A stretch of 38,906 nt of DNA from Basidiobolus meristosporus CBS 931.73. Lineage: Eukaryota; Basidiobolomycota; Basidiobolomycetes; Basidiobolales; Basidiobolaceae. The notes beneath the pieces are model-generated. The model made no database searches and was not told the DNA's origin. It was given only the letters and a program-made list of their open reading frames with translations. Shown here in pieces: positions 27,820 to 37,536 of the stretch. Positions within the stretch are counted from its first letter, which is position 1, and each line of letters begins with the position of its first letter. A program made the translations under genes and the position numbers. The stretch spans positions 1-38,906 of the forward strand of contig MCFE01000759.1 of NCBI GenBank assembly GCA_002104905.1. Direction: 5' to 3'.

Positions 27820-30212
27820 TGTTGCAAAATTGTTTATTGACGTCAAGTTAGGTGTTCCAAAATTTTCAAGAGTCAAGAGGGTTGTTCTGGGTTTCTGGGC
27901 ATCTGTCCTAACGGTACCTTGAGTTGGTTAATAAATACTGTGTTACTTGGCTGAGGCTTGATCCTAATCTGGCTTGCATGCTAAGCCCTTAATGGGCGAT
28001 ATTGTAACATACCCCCAATCTTGAGAGGATTCTACTTCGTAAGAATCATCCGCAGGATACCAGAACTTGGAGGGCAACGGTTGGTTCTGGTCTAAGCGCG
28101 CTATCTTGAGTTGTTCCTGGTGAACAAGGTCTTTCTTAACTGCTCCTTGTGGAGAGGCCAGCTGAAAAGTATGAAAGGGTCGAGCCTCTTTGATGATGTA
28201 AGGTCCTGTCCAAAGTGGGTCGAATTTCTTGCGCTTGTTGTTCTTTAGTAGTACCCATATTCCTGCTTTGAGTTGTGCATTGTTGACTTTTTCTTCTTGT
28301 CGTTTCTTCATGTTTGTTGCTTGATTTACAAGGTTTCTTGTGGCGTCGAACCTTGCGTGTCCCAATGCATCCAGTTCGCGTCTTCGAAATTCCTCGTAAT
28401 CTTCGTTATTGTCTAGCTTCCATAGGTTGGGTGGTAACGAGTCTCCCGGGATCTTTGGCTCTACTCCGTAGACTAAGTAGAAGGGCGACTTGCCTGTGGC
28501 ATAGTGATTTCGAATTCTGCAGGCAAATAGAGCTTGGTGGATGAACTCGTCCCATTTGTGCGTGGCGCCTTGCACGTATGTGGTTAGTATTTTTCCAAAT
28601 AAGCCGTTAAAACGCTCGTTAGCTCCATTGGTTCTAGGGTGGTATGCGGATGTCTTGAGATGCTTAACTTTCATTTTTTCCAGATAGGAGTTCAGTACTC
28701 TGTCCATGAAATTTGTCCCTCGGTCTGTCAATATTTCTACGGGGCACCCAAATTGCATGAAGATTTCGGTGTAAATAAAGTTGGCTACGGTTGTTGCATA
28801 GGCATTGGGGAGAGCCTTTGCAATACACCATTTGGTGGTGTGTTCGATTGCCGTAAGGATCCATCTGTTTCCTCTTTGTGTTGTGGGTAATTCACCAATA
28901 AAATCGAGGCTCCAACGCGTAAAAGCTGGGACGGGGTTGAGAGGATGTAACGGTGTTACAACTTTGTTCGACGGTTTGGCGAGTTGGCATTGCTGACATG
29001 TTTGAATCGCTTGTGCAATGTCTTTTCGCATTTGTGGCCACCAAGCTCGTCGTTTGATAATGTCATAAGTTCCCTGTGAGCCTAGGTGGCCAAATCCGTT
29101 GTGCATCTTATTGATAGTATCGGCTCGAAATACATGCGGAAGGTATGGTACGGGACCGATGTTTTCTAGATGTCGATACAGTACTTCATCTTCTCCAAAC
29201 GAGAACTTGTGGGCTTTGCTTTTTAGGATATCTTGTATCTCCGTAGGTAGGTCAGCTGGGATGGTACCGGACGACAGGTATTCTGGTAGGTAACTGGGCC
29301 AATCGTGCCGTTGGTCAAGGGTGTTAATAGGTTGCAGGTTGTGGTGTCGTGATAAGGCATCTGCTGTTGTCATGGCTTCAATGAGGGTTTTGGGGTCCCG
29401 GTATTCTACTTCGTGTCGCGTCTGAGGTCGGAGTCCTTGGAGGTAGTATTCTTTCTGCTCGGCGTCTGGCATGTCGGGAATTTCGAGCATTAGCAGACTG
29501 AATTGTTGGTTGTATTCTGTTACTGATTTTGTTTGGTTTAATTTGTACAACTTGTCACGGGCGTTCCGTACGGAGTTGACAGGTATGAATTGTTTACGTA
29601 AGGCCGTGGTGAATTCGTCCCAGGTATTGATACTTGGGAGTATTCTACGACTAATTCCTTGGTTTTGGAGTTTCCACCATAGTGTTGCTTCTTTTCGAAA
29701 AAAGGAGGTTGCGTACTGAATTTTGAATAAGTCAGGGTCATTTGAAAAGGCCAGATATTGCTCCATCTCAAAGATCCAAGTTTCGAGTGTCATGGCTTGC
29801 TTTGTTCCATCAAAAGTGTTTGGTTTTGCTAATTTCAAGGTGTTTCCTACAACTGGTCTGTTCACTGGTTGTGTACTAGATGTAGATAGTCGGAATAATT
29901 GTTTTTCCATCTGATCAATGTATGCTTCCATATCTTCGACCGATTCAAATTTGGGGCGGGACATGTCTGTTGTGCTAATTTCAAGGCTTGGGAGGTGTCA
30001 AGAAGGTAATGTTTGTCGCTGCTACCAGTATGTTACGGAATTGTTTATTGAGGTCAAGTCAGGTGTTCCGGGATTCTCAAGAGTCAAGAGGGTTGTTCTG
30101 GGCCCCTGTCCTAACGGTACCTTGAGTTGGTTAATAAATACTGTGTTACTTGGCTGAGGCTTGATCCTAATCTGGCTTGCATGCTAAGCCCTTAATGGGC
30201 GATATTGTAACA
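27820..30212 (-). mobile_element. Element E: compact LTR element with a Gag-integrase frame
   Basis: LTRs at 27820-28009 (190 bp) and 30031-30212 (182 bp) end in GATATTGTAACA. They differ by a short indel and several substitutions, so the insertion is not new. A primer-site-like TGGTAGCAGCGACAAAC lies at 30011-30027. The interior carries one 666-codon frame and no polymerase. The left LTR begins 11 bp upstream of tRNA-Gly copy 8, and LTR-B abuts its right end after two bases. No target duplication was found. Confidence 0.85.
27964..29964 (-). CDS. Gag-integrase fusion protein of element E (666 aa)
   Basis: Residues 1-200 are a Gag of the C/D type (LKLAKPNTFDGTKQ, ATLWWKLQ, SVRNARDKLYKL). At residues 201-207 the sequence passes into ADALSRH, the motif that normally ends RNase H, so protease, reverse transcriptase and RNase H are deleted in frame (junction near 29362). 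Then follows a complete integrase: zinc domain H288, H293, C323, C326; catalytic Asp354 (LDFIG), Asp414 (LTDRGTNF) and Glu450 (TNGANERF), an exact D-D-35-E; and the GPY-type tail FDPLWTGPYII near 581-591. No nucleocapsid knuckle remains. The stop lies in the 3' LTR. An open frame of this length amid dead elements suggests recent formation or retained use. Product activity is inference. Confidence 0.85.
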   Translation of the reverse strand: MSRPKFESVEDMEAYIDQMEKQLFRLSTSSTQPVNRPVVGNTLKLAKPNTFDGTKQAMTLETWIFEMEQYLAFSNDPDLFKIQYATSFFRKEATLWWKLQNQGISRRILPSINTWDEFTTALRKQFIPVNSVRNARDKLYKLNQTKSVTEYNQQFSLLMLEIPDMPDAEQKEYYLQGLRPQTRHEVEYRDPKTLIEAMTTADALSRHHNLQPINTLDQRHDWPSYLPEYLSSGTIPADLPTEIQDILKSKAHKFSFGEDEVLYRHLENIGPVPYLPHVFRADTINKMHNGFGHLGSQGTYDIIKRRAWWPQMRKDIAQAIQTCQQCQLAKPSNKVVTPLHPLNPVPAFTRWSLDFIGELPTTQRGNRWILTAIEHTTKWCIAKALPNAYATTVANFIYTEIFMQFGCPVEILTDRGTNFMDRVLNSYLEKMKVKHLKTSAYHPRTNGANERFNGLFGKILTTYVQGATHKWDEFIHQALFACRIRNHYATGKSPFYLVYGVEPKIPGDSLPPNLWKLDNNEDYEEFRRRELDALGHARFDATRNLVNQATNMKKRQEEKVNNAQLKAGIWVLLKNNKRKKFDPLWTGPYIIKEARPFHTFQLASPQGAVKKDLVHQEQLKIARLDQNQPLPSKFWYPADDSYEVESSQDWGYVTISPIKGLACKPD

Positions 30213-30214
30213 AT

Positions 30215-30496
30215 TGCCACCGAGTAAAGAGTCACTCGATGTTAAGTGACATCAAGACGACTCAGTAGCCTGGAAAAAGTAAAAGAGACAAATCACCAGA
30301 CTCACAATAAGGTGTAAATAACAATCAAATAAAGTTCAAGTTTGGTTAGAAGTAGGAAGAGCGGTAGAAACGATTATTACTTTGAATATATTTCTATAAG
30401 TCACCATCCTAACCTTTTAAGAGATATTCTCACACTTCCCCAATCTACGAGATAACATACACGTTATATATTTCCGTACTCTTCGAGTGCGTAACA
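30215..30496 (+). mobile_element. LTR-B, right flank of element E
   Basis: TGCCACCGAGTAAAGAGTCACTCG...GTGCGTAACA is a 282-bp plus-strand copy of LTR-B with internal losses. Two bases separate it from element E, following the end-to-end pattern of the other LTRs. No target duplication is evident. Confidence 0.75.
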
Positions 30497-30502
30497 ATAC
30501 CT

Positions 30503-30779
30503 TGTTGTGGTTAGATCCTTCAAGGCTACAAAGGGGAGAAGATCAAGCGTAACCACTTGAATCGTCAAATAAGAACTGCTTTATTAACTGTGCCTGGCAT
30601 GGTTTATATCATAACCTCTTGTACCTTGTTCTGGGCACTCTGTCCTACATTCCGTGCGATAGTTAATTTTATAGAGACTCGATTCCTGGTAGACCAACTT
30701 TTGTGCTGTACCAACTATTATTGCATGCCATTGTTGTGGTACTAGGGCTTTTCAGCTGTTCAAGCTTCCTGCCATAACA
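30503..30779. mobile_element. Probable solo LTR-J
   Basis: TGTTGTGGTTAG...GCCATAACA has TG...CA ends and a 277-bp length typical for the region. A GAACTGCTTTATTAACTGTGCC block resembles the start region of LTR-A (ACTTTATTTGTGTAC), which would place the element on the minus strand. No second copy and no clear 5-bp duplication are present, so this remains tentative. Confidence 0.4.
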
Positions 30780-31488
30780 ACCAAACCTTCTTTTGGAATC
30801 TTCTTGTATCAATCCCATTGAAATTTATTATACCTTTCATGTCTATTCCCAGCTAGCACTGCCGGGATACTTGCCTTTCGACTACTGCCTTCAGTTTAGG
30901 TCTGCTTTCAATTTATGCTTAAAGTATATTTCAGCATTTCTTGTTTTGCCATTTGTATTTGTGCCTTGTTCCGTAAGCGTTTTGCCGATTCGCATCAGGT
31001 TTGACGTTTTTCGGGGATGTTGAGCCCTTGGCGCAATACAATTCCGTGCATTAGGTCATGCTTATGACCTAATACTAGGAGTTCACCGATCTTCCATACT
31101 ATTTTATCTTTGTCATCATCTCGAGCACAAAATATCACCTAATATTCCCGACTCCTTCGGCGACCCAGCACGCCTGACTAAATGCTTGTTCTCGAGGTGA
31201 TGGTCGTATTGACATAGCATTCGATTAGTGTCTAATAAAGGAGTCGCCGATTGAGTTGTGCAGCTACTGCTCGCCTTGTATTTCAGATGGCAGAAATCGA
31301 ACAAGCAATTCGCGAGGTAGTGGTACAGTGTAAAGATGAAGATTTATTAGGATGGATATCAGGCATTGACAGGCTACGTCGTGAGTATATATATAATATG
31401 AATGTTCGTCTGCAAGTATACAAGTGATGTATACCCAGGTTGATTGGTTGAGATGCTACAAGAATTACATACTCAGTGGTGAGAGGAA
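30780..31488. other. Boundary between repeats and genes; one doubtful exon
   Basis: No clear gene is seen. An open stretch on the plus strand at 31287-31380 begins ATGGCAGAAATCG directly after TTTCAG. It encodes AEIEQAIREVVVQCKDEDLL and ends at CGTC|GTGAGTAT, an excellent 5' splice site. It could be one exon of a small gene, but joining it to the next CAG at about 31437 gives an immediate stop, and no upstream exon is obvious. The stretch also holds the 3' flank of TPS2, transcribed leftward. Confidence 0.3.
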
Positions 31489-33917
31489 TCAGTCGGATCC
31501 AAGGTTACTAGCACCCAAAGTGGTGATCACCTTGATGATATCTTCGGGTGAATCCACATGCCACAAAGCCTGTGTCTTCTTGTTAGCACTACCAATGGTG
31601 ACTGGGAAGCTTGCCGACTCGGGTAGCTCAGCTTTCCTCAATGCACGGAACATATCCTCGTCTGTTTTGTCGTCACCCGCACAGAAAACGAAGTCGCAAT
31701 CGGTGGTCGCTTTGACAAGCCGCTTAACAATCTCCCCTTTGTTGATGGATACAGGTCGGACCTCCAGGTTCTTCTTCCCCACCAGGATCTCTACTGGCAA
31801 TTTCGATACGACCGCGTTTTCAAGGTGGTTTTGGCATTCTTTAGCTTGGAAGGAGCCATACTCCGGGTCGGCCATTCTATAATGCCATGTCAGAGAGCAC
31901 AGCTTATGCTCAATGAATGAGCCTTGCGTACGCTCAGTGTAATACGTGAAGATCGCCAGCACATCGTTTTTCCAAGAAAGGTCCAAGTCTTCGGTCAGGT
32001 TAATCCATTTACTCTTGTTTTCCGGGTCCGGATACTTAATGAAGCAACCGTGTTCCGCACTCAATCCAAGGTTGGGGACGCCACCTAGCCATTCATCCAA
32101 TGCCGCCTGATCACGTCCAGAGATGACCCAGACGATATTGTGAGGGTCGCTTGTCAGCTTCCGCAGTCCGTCAAGCATCTCTGGGGACGGGAGAGCAGCG
32201 CCAGGCGTCTTACGAATAGCAGTCAAAGTACCATCGTAATCGAAGAGAAGGAGTCTCTTCTTGGAGGACTGGTATTGCTTCACCACAAGGTCTACGTTTA
32301 GGAATGGTGTAGGTGCGGAATGGTCTCCAGAGGCGGAGAGAATCCGGAGTTCCTTGATGAAGTTATTGGCCCAGAACTTGGCAGTGTGTGAAGAGACGTG
32401 ATTATAGAGGAGCAAGTGTTTGATTTGCTTGTCCTCTGAGGACATTGTGAGTGCCTCGTTGATCGAGTCGGCGACTCCCGCGTAGTCCCATGGATTAACC
32501 AAGATCGCGCCGCTGAGAGACCCGGCGGTACCGGTGAATTCACTTAGAATAAGAGGGCCATGGTTCTCTTTTTGGCAGATAACATATTCTTGCGAGGTGG
32601 TATTCATGCCATCTCTGACCGAGGTGATCAGGCCAATGTCCGACAGTCTCAGCAGAGCATAGAACTCCTCTCGATCGATATGAGAGTTGAAGTGATGGAC
32701 AGGCGTGAACTCCAGAGAGCCGTAGGTGCCGTTGATCCGCGAGATCACCTCGGAGACCTTGGACTCCAGCTTAGGAGATTCCCGTTGAGGTGGTGTGGTG
32801 ATTTGGATTAGGACCACCTCGTTTCTCCACTGGGGATATCTTTCCAGGAACTTCTCGAACGCATAAAGCTTCTGTAATACCCCGGTAACCCTGTCCATCT
32901 TGTCTCTGCCAATAATAATCTTCTTGTTCTCGTACATCTCCCGAATGGCCTTCATCTTTTCAATCACCCCGGGAGAGTTTCGGTTGGCCTCTACACTCTT
33001 GACGTCTATACCAATAGGGTAGGTTCCCACAGTAACATAGCCGCCATGATAGTCGACCCCAGTGGGAGTGGACTCCAGGCCTAGCACTCTTGTACAGCTA
33101 CTGATGAAATGTCTGGCATAGGAATACGTCTGGAAACCAATTTGGTTGGCCCCAAGCATGCCCTCCAGAATTTCTTGGCGCTTGGGAGAGCTACGGAAGA
33201 TCTCCGAACTAGGGAATGGTGAGTGAAGGAAGAAACCAATGATTGCATCTGGAATTGCTTGGCGGATCATCCTGGGCACAAGGATTAGATGGTAATCATG
33301 AATCCAAATAATGTCGCCTGGCTTGTAGATCTCCTTGACAGTATCGGCGAACTTTTGGTTGACTTTGACATAATTCGCCCAGTCCTGTGCTTCGCGCGTA
33401 CCGTGGCCTACGGAGTCCCATAAGATATAGTGAAGTAAGGGCCATAAATCTAGGAAAATCAGTTAGAAATCGGTTCGCTTGCCAGAGACGCTCAACTGCA
33501 CGTACCGGTTTTGCAGTACCCCTCATAATGGCCTGCCGCTTCCTTTTCATCCAGGAATACGGGGAGTAGTTTCTCACTCTCCCACAAGAATTTCTTGAGG
33601 GTCTGTTGGTGGTTAGGAGACAAGAAATTCGAGTCCAGTATATCTCCGTTGACGTCCTTTATATCGCCAACACAGCCTACGTGGATGCATTCTTCGGTCT
33701 CCTCAAGTGACCGTAAACCAGCATACATGGCGCTGTGGCCTCTTCTGGGAGCAATTTTCCACTTTGTCTCAGGTGGAGAGGTGGAGAGGACCTTCTCATC
33801 CCCGTGTTTGCTCTCCTTCTGGACCTGCCCCTCGAAACAGCATGCGTGAGGTAGGAAGTGTGTTAGGGTGATAATGCGGCCCTTGGGTTGGTCAGGGAGG
33901 GTTTTTTTGGCTGTCAT
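31489..33917 (-). CDS. TPS2: Trehalose-6-phosphate phosphatase, Tps2 type (790 aa)
   Basis: The enzyme removes phosphate from trehalose 6-phosphate, the last step of cytosolic trehalose synthesis. There are two exons: 33917-33506 and 33449-31489. The 56-nt intron starts GTACGT and ends TTTCCTAG, with CTAAC as branch site, and joins KT to DLWPLLHY in phase. Residues to about 500 form a glycosyltransferase-20 domain (HDYHL at 188-192, GIDV near 284, RDGMN near 416). Its N-terminus reads RRGHSAMY where active synthases have a Gly-Gly loop, as in Tps2 proteins whose synthase domain is structural. The HAD phosphatase domain is complete: DYDGT at 541-545, SGRD near 582, GDDKTDED at 729-736. The length fits the family. 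It very likely acts in a complex with a separate synthase (Tps1) not in this window. Confidence 0.93.
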
Positions 33918-34611
33918 TTGGTAAAGTGTAAGGAGATTAGGGAGGAATAATTAGAGCAGAGACAAGAATAGTAACCAACGTCAGCAGCAGCAATGGTATA
34001 TATATCGGTAGAGGCAGATGCCCTCGACTTGCCCAAACTGGATCATTTATCAAGTTAAATTTCTCGGTTTGTTGGAATCCTTTCTAGATTTGGACTAATA
34101 ATTGTGGCATTTGGATGGGATTCCATTAGCGCTCATCGAGATTTTGCTCGCGACGTCTTTGAAAGCACGCTCACGTCATTTATCTAAAAGCGCATCAACG
34201 CCAACGTCACTTTGAAAAGCCACCCCGGACTATCATGCTAATCAGAGCTTATCCAGCATCGATACTGGCATCGAAATGGGCACAAACAAATCCATCTCTT
34301 TCCTCAATCGTATCACTTGCAGTTGTACTCCACTGCTCTCTGCTACTACACTACCTTGCTAAATAAGTCACACCAATGACATCAGGGAGGTTCGGAGTTT
34401 GGGTGTTGATTTTTCATTCTAGCAAGATCTGGAAGTGATTCCTGACTTACCCAAATTGGCCAGAACTAGCTTATGTCATAGTAATTTATTATCATCATCT
34501 TGGAATGATGTAAAGACAACCTTAAAATGTAGGCTGCTGGGATAAGTGCCATCCTTACATAACCCAACATCATAATTGATCCCCAGAACATTAACCTTGG
34601 TTGGGATTTCG
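33918..34611. promoter_or_regulatory. TPS2 upstream region with ACGTCA repeats
   Basis: The 694 bp between TPS2 and the next minus-strand gene hold the TPS2 promoter. Two related blocks occur about 50 bp apart: ACGTCTTTGAAAGCAC at 34153 and ACGTCACTTTGAAAAGCCAC at 34204. Another ACGTCA lies at 34173. Reverse-strand TGACGT is the core of ATF/CREB-type bZIP sites, which control stress genes in many fungi. TATATATATCGG near 34001-34008 could be the TATA box. Binding is inference. Confidence 0.4.
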
Positions 34612-34955
34612 CTAGTCTTTGGCGCTGGTGACTTTTTGTACGGCCTCCTTGATCTCCTGCTTGAAGTCTGAGGCGGTGTTTGAAATGGCGCTCTTGGCCT
34701 CGGCAGATCCTTCTTTCAAGTTGTTTCGAACCTTCTCGAAAGTCTCGCCTTGTTCTTTTAATGCTTTGTCGTGGGCCTCCTGTGCCTCTCTGGAGTAGGT
34801 GGTTAGGGTTTTAGCGCGCCAGGTGGACAAGGGCTAGTTTAGGAATGGACTGACCTGGCCATGTGTTCCAAGGGGGGTCCGAATATGTAAAGGCCTGAAA
34901 GAACACCAACACCGCCCGCCATCAATACTGCACCATACCTCCTAAGGAATTCCAT
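34612..34955 (-). CDS. Small single-pass membrane protein with coiled-coil tail (92 aa)
   Basis: Two exons, 34955-34855 and 34789-34612, are joined across a 65-nt intron (GTCAGT...CTACTCCAG, branch CCCTAAC). The product starts MEFLRRYGAVLMAGGVGVLSG and continues LYIFGPP, a hydrophobic helix at about residues 8-26 after two arginines. A charged, Ala/Glu/Lys-rich helical tail follows (EAQEAHDKALKEQGE, SAEAKSAISN, KEAVQKVTSAKD), likely a coiled coil or amphipathic helix. The spliced frame is continuous over the junction (MA-R-EAQEA), and without splicing it stops at once. I do not recognise the family; organelle membrane anchoring is a guess from the N-terminus. A palindromic CRE lies 130 bp upstream. 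Confidence 0.65.
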
Positions 34956-35084
34956 TTCTTGTCGTTAAGGGAGAGGATACGTGGATTTAGTGTTCGCGAG
35001 AATGTGTCTCTTGGAAATGATGTTTTTGGGGGAGGGGAGCCTCATAATCCTTAAAAAGATTTCCACCTACTTTGCTCCGCCAGT

Positions 35085-35092
35085 TGACGTCA
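35085..35092. promoter_or_regulatory. Palindromic CRE site TGACGTCA
   Basis: A perfect TGACGTCA lies about 130 bp upstream of the start of the 92-residue membrane protein gene, a typical promoter distance. Such sites bind ATF/CREB bZIP factors. It may place this gene under the same stress control as suggested for TPS2. Confidence 0.5.
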
Positions 35093-35374
35093 CATCGCGT
35101 GGCCACCTTGGATCACCTAAACCATGCTAACATGGACTCTGGATAATCCGCGCTAAATTGGGTTATGCTGGCTAACAGATTGATTTCAATGACTTTTACT
35201 ATGGGAAAAACTCCTGTGATCCAATAGGAATCCATGAAAATACTGGATTTGATAGTGGGATTAGTCTTATTACTATGAGTACGAAAGGGCACGGGATACA
35301 TGAGGGAAGCAAGTTCACGGTTTACAGCTATTTTCAGGGTTTTTACAATTGGATCAATGTGATTCATGATTGGT

Positions 35375-37536
35375 TCACTCGACTTGATCGACGGGCTCGG
35401 TAGTAGTAGCATTGGGCTCTGCCTCGACCGGTGCTGGTGCCTGTGCCTGTGCCGGTGGTGGACTTGGCTGCGAGGAAGAGGCGGATAGTTTTTGCTGCTG
35501 TTGCTGACGTAGCATGGCGGTCAAAGTTTCCCGGTTTCTCTTTTCCCTCATACGCTCCAGCTCTTCAGTGCCACCGGTCTTTCGAAGTTTCTTGGAGCCT
35601 ACGAAATCATTCAGTTCGGCCTCGAACTCGTCCACTTTGTTTTCCAGCTCCCAGCGACGCAGTTTTTCCGACTGGGCCATCGCCCGCATACGCCGATCGG
35701 AGTTGGGATCGACGCAGGCAATCTCTTGGAACACGTTCCCCAGGACATCATGCTTCTCTTCGATCGACGCCACATCGATGATGATCGGCTTCACGGCGGT
35801 TTTGGCCTTCAGCTCCAATATCTTACCCAGCTGCTCCAACAAAGTCTGGGACTCCTTGTGTTCATCCTCGAGGTCGTTCAGTAGAGCCTGATGCTTCTTC
35901 AGGAACTCTTGACAGCTGATGATATGCTTGAGCTCCTCCTCGAAATTCTTCTTCCATCCAGGAGTCACCTCGTCCACGTAATTCCTTTGTCCAACCAATT
36001 CCTCCGCAATGGCTCTGGATTCCTTAAACGCGAAATCCACCTGGAACTTGCTAGGCTTACCATTCTTGATCACAAGGGCTTTCATGTCGTCGATGATGTC
36101 CTGAAGATCGTGCATCCTGTCGTACACTGAGATGGCCTTTTGCTCGAGCTTATTGATCCCGGCGTCGATGACTGTGCGGGAGCTCTGTGGGGTTTTCTCC
36201 AACTTCTCTTTGAATATCTTGGTGCTGGTGGCCAGGTTGGTCAGCATGCTGTTGGCCTCCGTTTGGTATTCGCTGTAGAGTTGCTTGACCACGCTGAGTT
36301 CGGTTCGCAGGGAACGGATCTCATTCTGAAATTGACGCACCTTCTCTTGCGGCAGGGTGGAGCTGTTGGAGACAATGCCGCGGCCATTTCCATTACCTAC
36401 TACCAAGCGGCTATCGACTGACCCTATGGCAGCGATCGTGTTGCTTCGATGGAGGCCTCCTTCGGGAATTACCGCGGCAAGGTTTCCCGGTTTACACAGG
36501 GACTTCAGTTCCTTCAACTCGTTGGCAACCATGGCAAATCCGTCATCCACCTGTTTCTGAAGTGAGTCGACTTTCGATTCGGAAGGGGCTGTTCAAGATA
36601 GAGTGAAGACAAGACGTTTAGCGAAGGTTGAAGAATCCCGACGGCTCCTACGGTTTACCTGGTAGGTGGAATCTCAAGTGGGACTTGTCCATCAGATCCT
36701 GCACATCCTCAAGTTCGTACCACACACGAGCGTCCTTGTCCTCGACGTAGATGGGTGGGAGCTTGTCCTGTTCAAATGAGCACCCGAATTTCTCCACAAA
36801 CAGTTGGCCCAGCTGAGAGAGGGTGGGGCTTTCTGGAAGGGTGGCCTTCTTTACCTGTTGCTCGAATTCAAGGAAGATCGTTTTCTCCTCTGCGAAGGAA
36901 ATAATCGGGGTCAAGCAGGGTTAGTACTGGTTCTAAAAGCGTCGGGATGGTGGACGTCTTGGTACCTTTTTTCTGCTCGGTCTGGGGTAGAGGGGCCGAG
37001 TTGGTTTCGATAGGGGCCACTTGCTCCGGGTTGGTTTCAGGTTGGCCGGGAGCTGGGTAAGTCGGTTGCAGGCTGGGTTCAGTCTGAGGGGTTTCCATAG
37101 GAATTGGGGTGTGTGGAGGAATTAAAGATTCTGGCCGGGCTTCTCTTAGGGTGCTGACCCGTTCTGGTGGTGAGGAGCTACGGCCATAGGTATGCGAGCG
37201 ATGGATGGCTGTGTATCGGTTATTGTTATGGCTTGGTAAACCAGCATCTGCGGTATCGAGGGTGGGAGGTGCCGGTGGATTCACTACAGGATAAGGTGAA
37301 GGTTCATATCCAGTAGGATAATCCGGCGTCCGAGGCATGTAATTCTGGTAAGTTTGGTTAGGGTATGGAGGCAGATGTCCTGAAGGAGGGTAATTTGGCT
37401 GAGGATAGCCTTGTTGATTCCAGGTTCCAGCATTTTCAGCAGTGTTCGGGTGCGGATACTCCCATGTTTGAGGATGGGTAGCTGCGCGAGGAGGCGAAGT
37501 GTGCTGGGAATAATACCGTTGGTAATCGTCAGCCAT
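35375..37536 (-). CDS. BUD6: Bud6/Aip3-like actin-interacting polarity protein (671 aa)
   Basis: Bud6 binds actin monomers and formins and directs actin cable assembly at sites of polarised growth. Three exons (37536-36966, 36889-36659, 36588-35375) are joined by introns of 76 and 70 nt with GTACCA/GTAAAC donors and GCAG/ACAG acceptors; the phases fit and total 672 codons. Residues 1-190 are Pro/Tyr/Gln-rich and disordered. The AIP3 region starts at about 191: EEKTIFLEFEQQVKKATLP, then LFVEKFGCSF, IYVEDKDARVWYELEDVQDL. Exon 3 gives a long helical, coiled-coil body (VANELKELKSLC, VRQFQNEIRSLRTELS, KVDEFEAELNDFVGSKKLRK). A Gln run and Pro/Ala-rich tail end the protein. The yeast protein is slightly longer (about 790). 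Confidence 0.88.

Noticed and set aside
33296-33577. Separate minus-strand frame across the TPS2 intron
   Set aside because: It reads through the intron in a wrong phase; the spliced junction KT-DLWPLLHY matches the family.
34831-34854. A 21-nt intron (GTCAGT...CTAG) in the small membrane protein gene
   Set aside because: Too short for a spliceosomal intron and leads to a stop; the 65-nt intron ending CTCCAG keeps the frame.
35113-35412. Minus-strand frame of 99 codons overlapping the BUD6 stop
   Set aside because: It overlaps the end of BUD6 out of phase, lies in the promoter and 3' region, and has no recognisable pattern.
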